A stretch of DNA of 6,724 nt from Actinomycetota bacterium (GCA_018882725.1 VERK01000124.1:1-6724); one strand, 5' to 3'; numbered from the stretch's first letter, positions 1 through 6,068 are shown. Notes: a model not told the origin generated them from the sequence alone. Made by a program: numbers and translations.

Positions 1-304
1 AACCGATGCCGATCGCGAACCGACCGGGTGCGGCGTCGGCCAGGCTCGCGACGCTCTGCGCGAAACACGCGGGTGAACGCGTGTAGGCCGGAACGATCGC
101 GGTGCCGAGTCGAAGACGCGGTTCCCATGCGGCCGCCAACGTGAGCGGCGTGAAGGCATCGGCCCCGTCGGATTCGGCCGACCAGATGTCGGAGTATCCG
201 AGATCGGCCAATTCGACGAGTTTGTCGCGATGAGTGTGCAGGTGACCGGGCAACGGAACGGTCATGCCATTGCGACGGGGCAGCGATGAGGTCATGTCGG
301 CCAT
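1..304 (-). CDS. LLM-class (luciferase-like) oxidoreductase, probably F420-dependent, C-terminus cut off by window edge
   Basis: Seen: the minus strand is open from ATG at 304 to the left edge and encodes about 101 residues. The start reads MADMTSSLPRRNGMTVPLP; the following text carries the family pattern of an early beta strand and helix (ELADLGYSDIWSAE), then FTPLTLAAAWEPRLRLGTAI, then SPACFAQSVASLADAAPGRF and AIGIG at the break. Known: this order (LGY..iW.aE, D.FtPL.laA, LGTai.p...RsP, Q...sL...s.GRf.lGiG) is typical of the bacterial luciferase-like TIM-barrel superfamily, whose actinobacterial members mostly use F420 and sometimes FMN. They are soluble enzymes that oxidise or reduce organic substrates. 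A second in-frame ATG at 295 is also possible. The gene starts 15 nt after the thioesterase stop with no -10 element between, so it is probably co-transcribed with it. Cofactor and substrate are inferred only; most of the protein (families are usually about 280-350 residues) lies outside the window. Confidence 0.85.
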   Translation of the reverse strand, partial: MADMTSSLPRRNGMTVPLPGHLHTHRDKLVELADLGYSDIWSAESDGADAFTPLTLAAAWEPRLRLGTAIVPAYTRSPACFAQSVASLADAAPGRFAIGIG

Positions 305-319
305 TGTGGCCGACCGCGG

Positions 320-1159
320 CTACTTCGCTTTACCCGAAGGGCCCGGACCGGGCATGTCGCGCCAGAAGCGCACGATGCAGCTCTGACTCGCCGTGGCCAG
401 GAGCGTTCCGTCCTCGGCGAACATGTGCACCAGACCATGGCCGAAGCCGCGTTGGACCATGTGGATGCGAATGTCGAGCAGGACCCATTCGGTGGGGACG
501 AGTTTGCCGACGCGGATCGTGTTGTCGAGGCTGTTGCCGCCGCCGCGGATGCCGAGCGACTGCCCCACGCCCATCGGCACGAAGTCGCCGAGGATGGCGA
601 GCGTCGCGGTGTCGACCCCCTCGATCACCTCGGGGATGCGGGTCCAGAGCAGGACCTGGCCGTCGCCCGGAGTGCCGTCGAGGTCGTCGAGGTGTTCGCG
701 TCCCTTCACGATGCGCTGATCCATGCGACTGGAGATGGTTCCCGACCAGTCGAGGACATGGGGCCGCTCCGTGCATTCGTGCGGTGCGGGGATGTCGGTT
801 GGCATGGTCTCCCACTGCCCGGCCTCCACCAGATCGCGATCGCCCAGCGCGGCGTTGACGGTCAGGATCTCGCGGTCGCCGACATGACACAGAGCGCGAG
901 CCTGCGTGATCTGGTGGCCGTGCACCGCGAGCACGACGTCGATGTCCATCGTTTCGCCCGGCTTCGCGTACGAGAGGTATTGCGCGGTGGCCCACACCGC
1001 CTTACGGCCCGAGGTTCCTTCCATCGCGGCGACGGCGGCGGCCAGCCCACAACCTCCGTAGAGGAATCCACCACCGGTGGAGATGCCGGGAACCACGGGA
1101 AGAACCCAGCGGTACGGATTGTGGGTGGGCTGCAGACCGAGGAACTGTCGACTGTCCAT
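320..1159 (-). CDS. TesB-like acyl-CoA thioesterase (double hotdog fold)
   Basis: Seen: 279 residues, close to the 260-290 usual for TesB-type enzymes. The N-terminal hotdog covers roughly residues 20-110, with GGGFLYGGCGLAAAVAAME at 29-47 as the hotdog helix and QYLSYAKPGE at 60-69 in place of the usual S..FLrPg. The C-terminal hotdog covers about 165-268 and contains SLDNTIRV (210-217), RGFGHGLVHMF (237-247) and LLATASQSCIVRFW (253-266). Known: in E. coli TesB the catalytic site uses an Asp in SLDH and a Gln near the C-terminus; D212 and Q259 are the matching positions here. The third (Thr) residue has no clear match, which needs care. The reaction would be hydrolysis of acyl-CoA to free acid and CoA in the cytoplasm. 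No signal peptide is seen. ATG 1159 is preceded by a TAGAGT -10 element at near-leaderless distance. It is divergent from the amidase and followed 15 nt later by the LLM oxidoreductase gene. Confidence 0.88.
   Translation of the reverse strand: MDSRQFLGLQPTHNPYRWVLPVVPGISTGGGFLYGGCGLAAAVAAMEGTSGRKAVWATAQYLSYAKPGETMDIDVVLAVHGHQITQARALCHVGDREILTVNAALGDRDLVEAGQWETMPTDIPAPHECTERPHVLDWSGTISSRMDQRIVKGREHLDDLDGTPGDGQVLLWTRIPEVIEGVDTATLAILGDFVPMGVGQSLGIRGGGNSLDNTIRVGKLVPTEWVLLDIRIHMVQRGFGHGLVHMFAEDGTLLATASQSCIVRFWRDMPGPGPSGKAK
323..353 (-). repeat. Two adjacent inverted repeats at the 3' end of the thioesterase gene
   Basis: Seen: CTTCG (323-327) and CGAAG (335-339) form a perfect 5-bp inverted repeat with a 7-nt loop. 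Directly beside it GCCCGG (341-346) and CCGGGC (348-353) form a 6-bp inverted repeat around a single A. Both lie inside the last codons of the thioesterase (the GPGPSGKAK tail) and just before the downstream LLM gene on the same strand. There is no T tract, so an intrinsic terminator is unlikely. It may be an mRNA structure between the two genes or simply a by-product of Gly/Pro codons. Confidence 0.4.
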
Positions 1160-1167
1160 CTCGAACG

Positions 1168-1173
1168 ACTCTA
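1168..1173 (-). promoter_or_regulatory. Putative -10 element of the thioesterase/LLM operon, near-leaderless
   Basis: Seen: the minus strand reads TAGAGT, a TANNNT match, ending 8 nt before the ATG at 1159. Known: in actinobacteria transcription usually starts about 7 nt after the last T of TANNNT, which would leave a leader of 0-2 nt. No purine-rich ribosome binding site lies before the ATG. No clear -35 is visible. The site is inferred, not proven. Confidence 0.5.
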
Positions 1174-1182
1174 CGAGCGCAC

Positions 1183-1188
1183 TAGCGT
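1183..1188 (+). promoter_or_regulatory. Putative -10 element of the amidase operon, leaderless
   Basis: Seen: TAGCGT, a TANNNT match, ends 7 nt before the ATG at 1196, and no Shine-Dalgarno sequence is present. Known: this distance places the transcription start on or beside the A of the start codon, the leaderless arrangement common in actinobacteria. It supports the 1196 start over the much longer upstream open frame. No good -35 is visible; the region where one would sit (about 1160-1165) lies beside the opposite gene's start. Confidence 0.55.
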
Positions 1189-1195
1189 CCGAACC

Positions 1196-2620
1196 ATGTC
1201 GTCGAACACGTACTCGTCACAATCGGCAACTACTCCGTGGACCGGCGACGCGTGCTCGCTGATGGACGCGTTCCGCCGCAAGGAACGTCACCCGCTCGAG
1301 GAGCTCGACGCGTCACTGGCGGCCATCGAATCGAGCGATCTCAACTCGTTCTCCTTCGTCGATCCCGAGCGGGCGCGTGCTGCGGCCCGTCGGGCCGACG
1401 TGACACAACCCTTCGGTGGACTCCCCATCGGCGTGAAGGAACTCGATCAAGTGGAGGGCTGGCCCGACACCGAAGCCTGCGTGGTGTTCGCCGACCGCAA
1501 GGCCACCTACTCGTCGGTGATGGTGCAACGACTCGAACGCGCCGGTGCCGTGCTCGCCGGTCTCACGACTGCCAGTGAATTCGGCGGCGTGAACGTCACG
1601 CGCACGGTGCTGAACGGTGCGACGCACAACCCGTGGCAACACGGTCGCACTCCCGGTGGTTCGTCGGGTGGCAGTGCGGCCGCGGTGGCGGGCGGCCTCG
1701 TCACCCTGGCCACCGCCGGAGACGGTGGTGGATCGATTCGTATCCCGGCCGGATTCACCGGACTGCTCGGACTCAAGGCCACCTACGGACGCATCCCGCG
1801 CGCACCGCATGCACAACTCGGCAACCTCACCGTGAACACGGGTTGCGTGTCGCGAAGTGTTCGCGACACCGCGCGTTGGTTCGACGTCTGTAGCGGACGC
1901 GACGCCCGCGATCCGTTCAGCCTCCCCGACCGAACGCAATGGGAGTCGCAACTCGGTCATTTCGCCGAACAACTGCGCGGAATGCGCGTCGCCGTCGCCA
2001 GCGATTGGGGCGGTGCCGTCGTGTCGCCCGCCATGTGGTCGGTGCTGTCCGAACAGATCGACTGGTTGGTGAGCCACTTCGGCTGGAAGCGCGTCGACAT
2101 CCACACGTCGCTACCGAGTATGGGTGCGGCCTGGAGCATCAGCGGAATGATCGAAATCCACGCCGCGCTGGCCGATCACTGGCCCGACTGTGCCGATGTG
2201 CTCACTCCCGAGATGCGGTTCGGCATCGAAACGACTCTCGGTCGATACGGCACCGATGCTCGCGCCCGCATCGAGTCGCGTCGCGCCGCTCTCAACGACC
2301 GCATGGCCGAGATCTTCGACCCGGCCGATGGCGTCGACTTCGTCCTCACCGCATCCAATCCCGACGTGGCGTTCGCCGCCGAGGGTCCGCTGCCGAGCGA
2401 ATTCGGTGGGATCACCGCGGGTGCCGGCAACAACGGTCGACTCACGTTCCCGGCCAATCTGCACGGCAACGCCGCGGTGTCGATCCCGTCGGGTTTCGTC
2501 GACGGTCTCCCGGTGGGCCTGCAGGTCGTCGGTCGCCACTTCAGCGAACAGTTGCTTCTCGATGTCGCACTCGCCTGCGAGCACGAGCGGCCGTGGCCGC
2601 TGGTCGCGCCAACGTCTTGA
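1196..2620 (+). CDS. Amidase signature (AS) family hydrolase
   Basis: Seen: 474 residues, a normal AS length. The Ser-cisSer-Lys triad is complete: K81 in LPIGVKEL, S156 in TPGGSSGGSAAA and nucleophile S180 in GDGGGSIRIPAGF. The spacings of 75 and 24 residues equal those of GatA (K79/S154/S178) and FAAH (K142/S217/S241). The C-terminus has the usual NAAVSIPSG..DGLPVGLQVVGRHF block (425-449). Known: AS enzymes hydrolyse amide bonds to acid plus amine or ammonia. The DGGGS variant of the usual DTGGS occurs in part of the family, possibly including NylA-like hydrolases; substrate is not predictable. It is not convincing as GatA because no gatB or gatC lies nearby. No signal peptide, so cytoplasmic. 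The frame stays open upstream to about 425, but that part is antisense to the thioesterase; ATG 1196 is chosen because it follows a well-placed TAGCGT. It is the first gene of an operon with the MFS and CoA-transferase genes. Confidence 0.93.
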   Translation: MSSNTYSSQSATTPWTGDACSLMDAFRRKERHPLEELDASLAAIESSDLNSFSFVDPERARAAARRADVTQPFGGLPIGVKELDQVEGWPDTEACVVFADRKATYSSVMVQRLERAGAVLAGLTTASEFGGVNVTRTVLNGATHNPWQHGRTPGGSSGGSAAAVAGGLVTLATAGDGGGSIRIPAGFTGLLGLKATYGRIPRAPHAQLGNLTVNTGCVSRSVRDTARWFDVCSGRDARDPFSLPDRTQWESQLGHFAEQLRGMRVAVASDWGGAVVSPAMWSVLSEQIDWLVSHFGWKRVDIHTSLPSMGAAWSISGMIEIHAALADHWPDCADVLTPEMRFGIETTLGRYGTDARARIESRRAALNDRMAEIFDPADGVDFVLTASNPDVAFAAEGPLPSEFGGITAGAGNNGRLTFPANLHGNAAVSIPSGFVDGLPVGLQVVGRHFSEQLLLDVALACEHERPWPLVAPTS

Positions 2621-3981
2621 CCGACACGACGACAACGGAGCGCCGCGGTCCGCTCGCGGTCGGACTCGTTCTGGCCACGACGCTCATCGCGTTCGAGGTG
2701 ACCGCGGTGATCACGGCTCTCCCCACGGTGTCCGACGAATTGGGCGGCGACTCGCTCTACGGCGCGACCCTCGCCGCCTACACGTTGGCCAACATCGTGA
2801 GCCTCGTCACCGTGGGTGGACTCATCGACAGTCGCGGCCCTCGGCTTCCGTACGCGATCTCGCTCGGATTGTTCTCGGTCGGTCTTCTCATCGCTGCTGT
2901 CGCGCCGTCGATGTGGGTGGTCCTGCTCGGGCGACTCGTGCAAGGAATCGGATCCGGTGGGCTGATTCCGGTGGCCTACGCCGTGATCAACCGAATCTGG
3001 GCGTCGCACGAACAAGCGCGCATCTTCGCGTGGGTGTCGGCCGGCTGGGTGCTTCCGAGTCTCATCGCTCCCGGACTCGCAGGCTGGATGACCAACGCGT
3101 TCGGGTGGCGTTCAGTTTTCGTGTCGGTGCTCCCACTCGTCGTGGCCACCGCCGCGCTGGCCCTGCCCGCCATGCGCAACCCGGCCCTCGTCGGAACGGG
3201 GCAACATTCGAGTGTCGACAACCAGCGACGGATCATTCAGGCCGTGCGACTCGCGGCCGGTATCGGCGCCTTGGCGATCGGGCTGCAGTCGTCACTTCTC
3301 GTGCTCGGCATTCCGATCGCTGTCATCGGAGCGCTCGTCGGCGTACGAGCCTGGAAGCAATTGTCACCGGCTGGTGTTGCCCGAGCATCGCACGGACTCG
3401 CCGCCATCGTCATGTGTCGAATTCTCGCCACAGCGGCATTTCTCGGAGTTGATTCGTTCGTTCCGCTGGCCGCCGATCGCATTCATGGTGCGTCGGCCAC
3501 GGTTCAGGGATTTGTGATCATCGGCGCCGCGGTCACGTGGAGCATCGGTTCGGCTGTCGTGTCGAAGATGCCACGCGTTCGACCGGATCGCAGTGCGACC
3601 CTCGGCTTCGTGCTCATCGGGTTGGGCGTCGTGACGACATCACTGGTCGTGGATTCTTCGTGGCCGCTACCCGCCGTGTTCGCCACGTGGTGTCTGGCGG
3701 GCCTCGGCATGGGACTGCTGTTCGTTCCGACGTCAGTTGCGGCGATGACCCACGCCGAACCCGGACGCGACGGTGTGATCGCGAGCCAGGTGAACCTCGC
3801 CGACAGCATCGGCTTCAGCTTGATGGGTGGACTGGGTGGTGCAACCGTGGCCATCGCCGACCGCGGAGCCTGGTCGTTGAGTTCGGCGCTCGTCACCAAT
3901 TTCTCGGCCGCCTTCGTGCTGACCGTGATCGGGGGACTCCTCGCCCACCGCATTCGAGCCCACTCGAGCACGGTGGCATGA
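2617..3981 (+). CDS. MFS transporter, DHA2-like, about 14 predicted helices
   Basis: Seen: 454 residues from TTG 2617. Helices fall near 12-34, 47-70, 79-97, 100-123, 136-157, 164-184, 207-225, 227-245, 262-282, 295-315, 326-346, 352-372, 393-414 and 425-445. MFS motif A is GGLIDSRGPRL (67-77) after helix 2. Motif B is LLGRLVQGIGSGG (103-115) with the conserved R106. A motif C variant, WVLPSLIAPGLAGW (144-157), precedes FGWRSVF. Helix 1 has FEVTAVITALPTV, with Glu where many drug exporters have Asp. Known: this is the profile of proton-coupled DHA2 carriers in the inner membrane; direction and substrate are unknown, and context would suit uptake of an amide or export of a product. Start: TTG 2617 overlaps the amidase stop by 4 nt (TTGA), suggesting translational coupling. 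GTG 2593 is the alternative and adds eight residues. Neither has a strong Shine-Dalgarno sequence. No ATG occurs in the N-terminal part. Confidence 0.9.
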   Translation: MTDTTTTERRGPLAVGLVLATTLIAFEVTAVITALPTVSDELGGDSLYGATLAAYTLANIVSLVTVGGLIDSRGPRLPYAISLGLFSVGLLIAAVAPSMWVVLLGRLVQGIGSGGLIPVAYAVINRIWASHEQARIFAWVSAGWVLPSLIAPGLAGWMTNAFGWRSVFVSVLPLVVATAALALPAMRNPALVGTGQHSSVDNQRRIIQAVRLAAGIGALAIGLQSSLLVLGIPIAVIGALVGVRAWKQLSPAGVARASHGLAAIVMCRILATAAFLGVDSFVPLAADRIHGASATVQGFVIIGAAVTWSIGSAVVSKMPRVRPDRSATLGFVLIGLGVVTTSLVVDSSWPLPAVFATWCLAGLGMGLLFVPTSVAAMTHAEPGRDGVIASQVNLADSIGFSLMGGLGGATVAIADRGAWSLSSALVTNFSAAFVLTVIGGLLAHRIRAHSSTVA

Positions 3982-4014
3982 GAATTCGACGGCCATGAGA
4001 ACATGACCGTATGA
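3978..4014 (+). other. Chain of overlapping ATGA stop/start signals between the MFS and CoA-transferase genes
   Basis: Seen: the MFS stop TGA (3979-3981) overlaps an ATG at 3978. That ATG opens MRIRRP and stops at 3996-3998, overlapping ATG 3995. That one opens MRT and stops at 4004-4006, overlapping ATG 4003. That one opens MTV and stops at 4012-4014, overlapping ATG 4011, the CoA-transferase start. All four overlaps read ATGA. Inference: a ribosome finishing the MFS gene could re-initiate stepwise to the CoA-transferase start. No TANNNT promoter and no strong ribosome binding site was found in this gap, so coupling would make sense. Chance occurrence is not excluded. Confidence 0.5.
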
Positions 4015-5198
4015 CAACGAGCAACGGTCCCCTCCACGGCATCAAGGTTCTCGACCTCTCGGTGATGATCTCCGGCCCATTGGCCGCGATGACTCTCGCC
4101 GACCAAGGTGCCGACGTCATCAAAGTGGAGTCACCGGGCATCGGCGACTTCATGCGTTATCTGGGTTCCGCCAAAGGTGGCATGACCGGAATCTTCCTCA
4201 ACAACAACCGAGGTAAGCGTTCGCTCGTCGTCGACTTGAAGCGCCCGGAAGGCGTGGAGGTTCTGAAGACGCTCGCCAAGTCTGCCGACGTCGTCATCCA
4301 GAACTTCCGACCGGGCGCCGTCGAGCGACTCGGCATCGGATACGACGACTTGAAAGCCGTCAATCCGAACATCGTGTACGTGAGCATCAGTGGCTACGGC
4401 CCCGACGGTCCGGCCAGTGGCCATCGCGTGTACGACAACGTCATTCAGGGCGCGTCGGGTCTGGCCAGTGTTCAGGTCGACCCGCAGACCGGCACGCCGT
4501 CGTTGTTCCGCACGTTGCTGTGCGACAAAGTCACCTCGTTGAAAGCGGCGCAGGCCATCACCGCGGCTCTGCTCGCCCGCGAACGTGGCCAAGCGCAGGG
4601 TCAGCACATCGTGCTGGCGATGCTCGACGCGGCAATCGCATTCCTGTGGCCCGATTCGGCCATGGACGCCGTTCTCCTCGACGACGACGCGAACCGCACG
4701 CCGACGATCGCGCAGAACTACGCCGTCACGCGCATGAAGGACGGCTTCGCTTCCATCGGCGTGGTGAGTGATTCCGAGTTCAAGGGCCTGTGCGAGGCGT
4801 ACGGTCGGCCCGACCTCGCGTCCGACGAGCGCTTCTCCACCATGTTCGCGCGCACCGCGAACGCATCGCAGCTCGTCCCGCTCATGATCGAACTCGCAGC
4901 CGAACGCGGTGTCGACGAGTTCGTGGCGCGGGCGCACGAATGCGACGTTCCGGCTTCGAAGATCGTGACGATTCCCGAACTGCCGACCCAGCCTCAGGTG
5001 ATCAACAACGCGGTGTTCGTCGAACGCGAGCATCCGGTGGCCGGTCGTACACGCGAACCGCGCCCGGCTGCTCGCTTCTCGGCCACGCCGTCCCGCATCG
5101 GTCGTCATGCACCCATGCCGGGCGAACACAGCGACGAGATCGTCGCCGAAGTGGGGCTCGACGCCGCGGCACTTCGAGCAGCGGGCGTGATCGGCTGA
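4011..5198 (+). CDS. CaiB/BaiF family (class III) CoA-transferase
   Basis: Seen: 395 residues, full family length. The N-terminal block LHGIKVLDLSVMISGPLAAM (8-27) is followed by LADQGADVIKVESPGIGD (29-46), NNNRGKRSLVVDLKRPEG (64-81), VVIQNFRPGAVERLGIGYD (94-112) and IVYVSISGYGPDGP (121-134). The expected catalytic Asp is D172 in TLLCDKVTSL, ahead of the helix AAQAITAALLARERGQAQGQ. The C-terminal part has VPASKIVTIPELPTQPQV (313-330). Known: class III enzymes such as formyl-CoA transferase and CaiB move CoA between carboxylates through an aspartyl-CoA intermediate; alpha-methylacyl-CoA racemase shares the fold and the Asp, so a racemase is the main alternative. Cytoplasmic. As the third gene of the amidase operon it could activate the acid released by the amidase. 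It has no promoter of its own that I can see. Its TGA is directly followed by the stop of the convergent membrane protein gene. Confidence 0.92.
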   Translation: MTTSNGPLHGIKVLDLSVMISGPLAAMTLADQGADVIKVESPGIGDFMRYLGSAKGGMTGIFLNNNRGKRSLVVDLKRPEGVEVLKTLAKSADVVIQNFRPGAVERLGIGYDDLKAVNPNIVYVSISGYGPDGPASGHRVYDNVIQGASGLASVQVDPQTGTPSLFRTLLCDKVTSLKAAQAITAALLARERGQAQGQHIVLAMLDAAIAFLWPDSAMDAVLLDDDANRTPTIAQNYAVTRMKDGFASIGVVSDSEFKGLCEAYGRPDLASDERFSTMFARTANASQLVPLMIELAAERGVDEFVARAHECDVPASKIVTIPELPTQPQVINNAVFVEREHPVAGRTREPRPAARFSATPSRIGRHAPMPGEHSDEIVAEVGLDAAALRAAGVIG

Positions 5199-5205
5199 TC
5201 AACCG
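5192..5205. other. Palindrome TGATCA formed by two abutting convergent stop codons
   Basis: Seen: TGA of the CoA-transferase (5196-5198) and the reverse-strand TGA of the membrane protein (5199-5201) form TGATCA. Flanking CGG (5192-5194) and CCG (5203-5205) extend the palindrome with one mismatched pair. A further inverted pair, GCGGGC (5181-5186) and GCCCGC (5215-5220), surrounds it with 28 nt between. There is no spacer and no T tract, so no standard intrinsic terminator sits between these convergent genes; a weak bidirectional hairpin is possible but unproven. Confidence 0.6.
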
Positions 5206-6062
5206 GCTAGAACGGCCCGCGCCACCAGATCGGTGCCGAACGCCGTGAGGATCGCGAGATACATGAGGCCGGTCGCGGCCATCACCGCTGAATACGAGCG
5301 TTCGCGCAGCGCGCGTTGCGTGACGACGCCGAGAACTCCCGTGGTCACCGCACAGGCCGCCCAGAACCATCCGAGTTGACCGCCCCAGCCGTCGTCGACC
5401 GCACCCGAGAACACGCTGAACATTCCGGTCGGTATCAACATGACCACGACTTCGGCCGGCCACACCCACAAGAACGCGCGCACGATGTCGTTCACGTGAC
5501 GACGCGGAAGTCCGGGCTGAACGAGATACCAGTGACCGAGGAGCATCGCGTCGGTCACGAAACCGAGGAACGCCGCACCGACGATGATCCGCGCGATGGC
5601 CAGACCGTCGTTGCCGCCCGCGTCGACACCCGCTGCCACCAGACCCACGGCTCCGACGATGGGCGCGATCAGATCGAGACGCGGATCGAACTCGCGGCCC
5701 TCTCGTTCGAGCGCCACTTCGTCGCGGTCGATACCCGTCATTTCAGCGATGCGCTGACTCCGTCGATCGTGATCCGCGAGTTGCCCGCGCACACCGGCTT
5801 TACGCCTCACGATGCTCGATGCCAAGGCTCCGGCACACGCGAGGGCGACGAGAACGCTCGTGACATCGCGAAGGCGCGTGGCGGATCCCCCGTCGGACGA
5901 CCATCCGAGCGCCGCGGCCGCCACGGCGAAGCACAGAAACGTGATGCGCAACATCCATCCGTAGCCGAGTCCAACCTCTCGTCGCCGAGTGGTGAACCAA
6001 CAACCGATCATTCCACCCACGGCCCACTGCAGCAGGAATGTCGCGGCATCGAGATCGATCAC
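5199..6062 (-). CDS. Unknown polytopic membrane protein, eight predicted helices, GHWYL motif
   Basis: I do not recognise a named family. Seen: 287 residues with hydrophobic segments near 6-24, 37-54, 64-86, 130-146, 153-176, 194-214, 229-248 and 257-281. Positive charges (TTRRREVG after helix 1, VRRKAGVRGQ after helix 3, GLPRRHVND after helix 5, QRALRERS after helix 7) alternate with acidic or neutral loops, giving an eight-helix model with both ends outside. A charged loop at 87-128, rich in Arg, Asp and Glu, would be cytoplasmic. After helix 5 comes MLLGHWYLVQPGLPRRH (173-189), the most motif-like stretch; His and aromatic residues at a membrane face could be functional, but no role can be assigned. 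GTG 6062 is the only in-frame start before a TGA (6093-6095) and follows TATTGT at leaderless distance. It is convergent with the CoA-transferase gene and divergent from the lipoprotein gene. Confidence 0.82.
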   Translation of the reverse strand: MIDLDAATFLLQWAVGGMIGCWFTTRRREVGLGYGWMLRITFLCFAVAAAALGWSSDGGSATRLRDVTSVLVALACAGALASSIVRRKAGVRGQLADHDRRSQRIAEMTGIDRDEVALEREGREFDPRLDLIAPIVGAVGLVAAGVDAGGNDGLAIARIIVGAAFLGFVTDAMLLGHWYLVQPGLPRRHVNDIVRAFLWVWPAEVVVMLIPTGMFSVFSGAVDDGWGGQLGWFWAACAVTTGVLGVVTQRALRERSYSAVMAATGLMYLAILTAFGTDLVARAVLAG

Positions 6063-6068
6063 ACCGTC

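Noticed and set aside
286..858. 190-residue Arg/Cys-rich plus-strand open frame
   Set aside because: About a third Arg, Cys and Pro, antisense to the thioesterase, with no plausible start signal; a shadow frame.
425..1195. 257-codon open frame on the plus strand that continues in frame into the amidase, suggesting a 731-residue fusion
   Set aside because: It is antisense to the thioesterase, whose protein matches TesB motifs throughout. The upstream translation shows no recognisable domain, and a well-placed TAGCGT element supports a start at 1196.
1313..2104. 263-residue minus-strand open frame within the amidase, and similar ones at 2176-3015 and 4131-5129
   Set aside because: No domain or motif is recognisable, and each lies opposite a strongly conserved gene. 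They reflect high GC and codon bias.
1939..2616. 226-codon open frame upstream of and in frame with the MFS transporter (680-residue protein)
   Set aside because: It lies inside the amidase in another frame and is an Arg-rich, low-complexity translation typical of GC-rich shadow frames. The MFS helices begin only after 2617.
1196..2620. Reading the amidase as GatA of the Asp-tRNA(Asn)/Glu-tRNA(Gln) amidotransferase
   Set aside because: No gatC or gatB neighbour, a DGGGS nucleophile loop, and an operon with a transporter and a CoA-transferase favour a catabolic amidase.
5181..5220. Intrinsic terminator between the convergent genes
   Set aside because: The arms are short, the outer loop is 28 nt and there is no T tract on either strand, so it is reported only as a palindrome.
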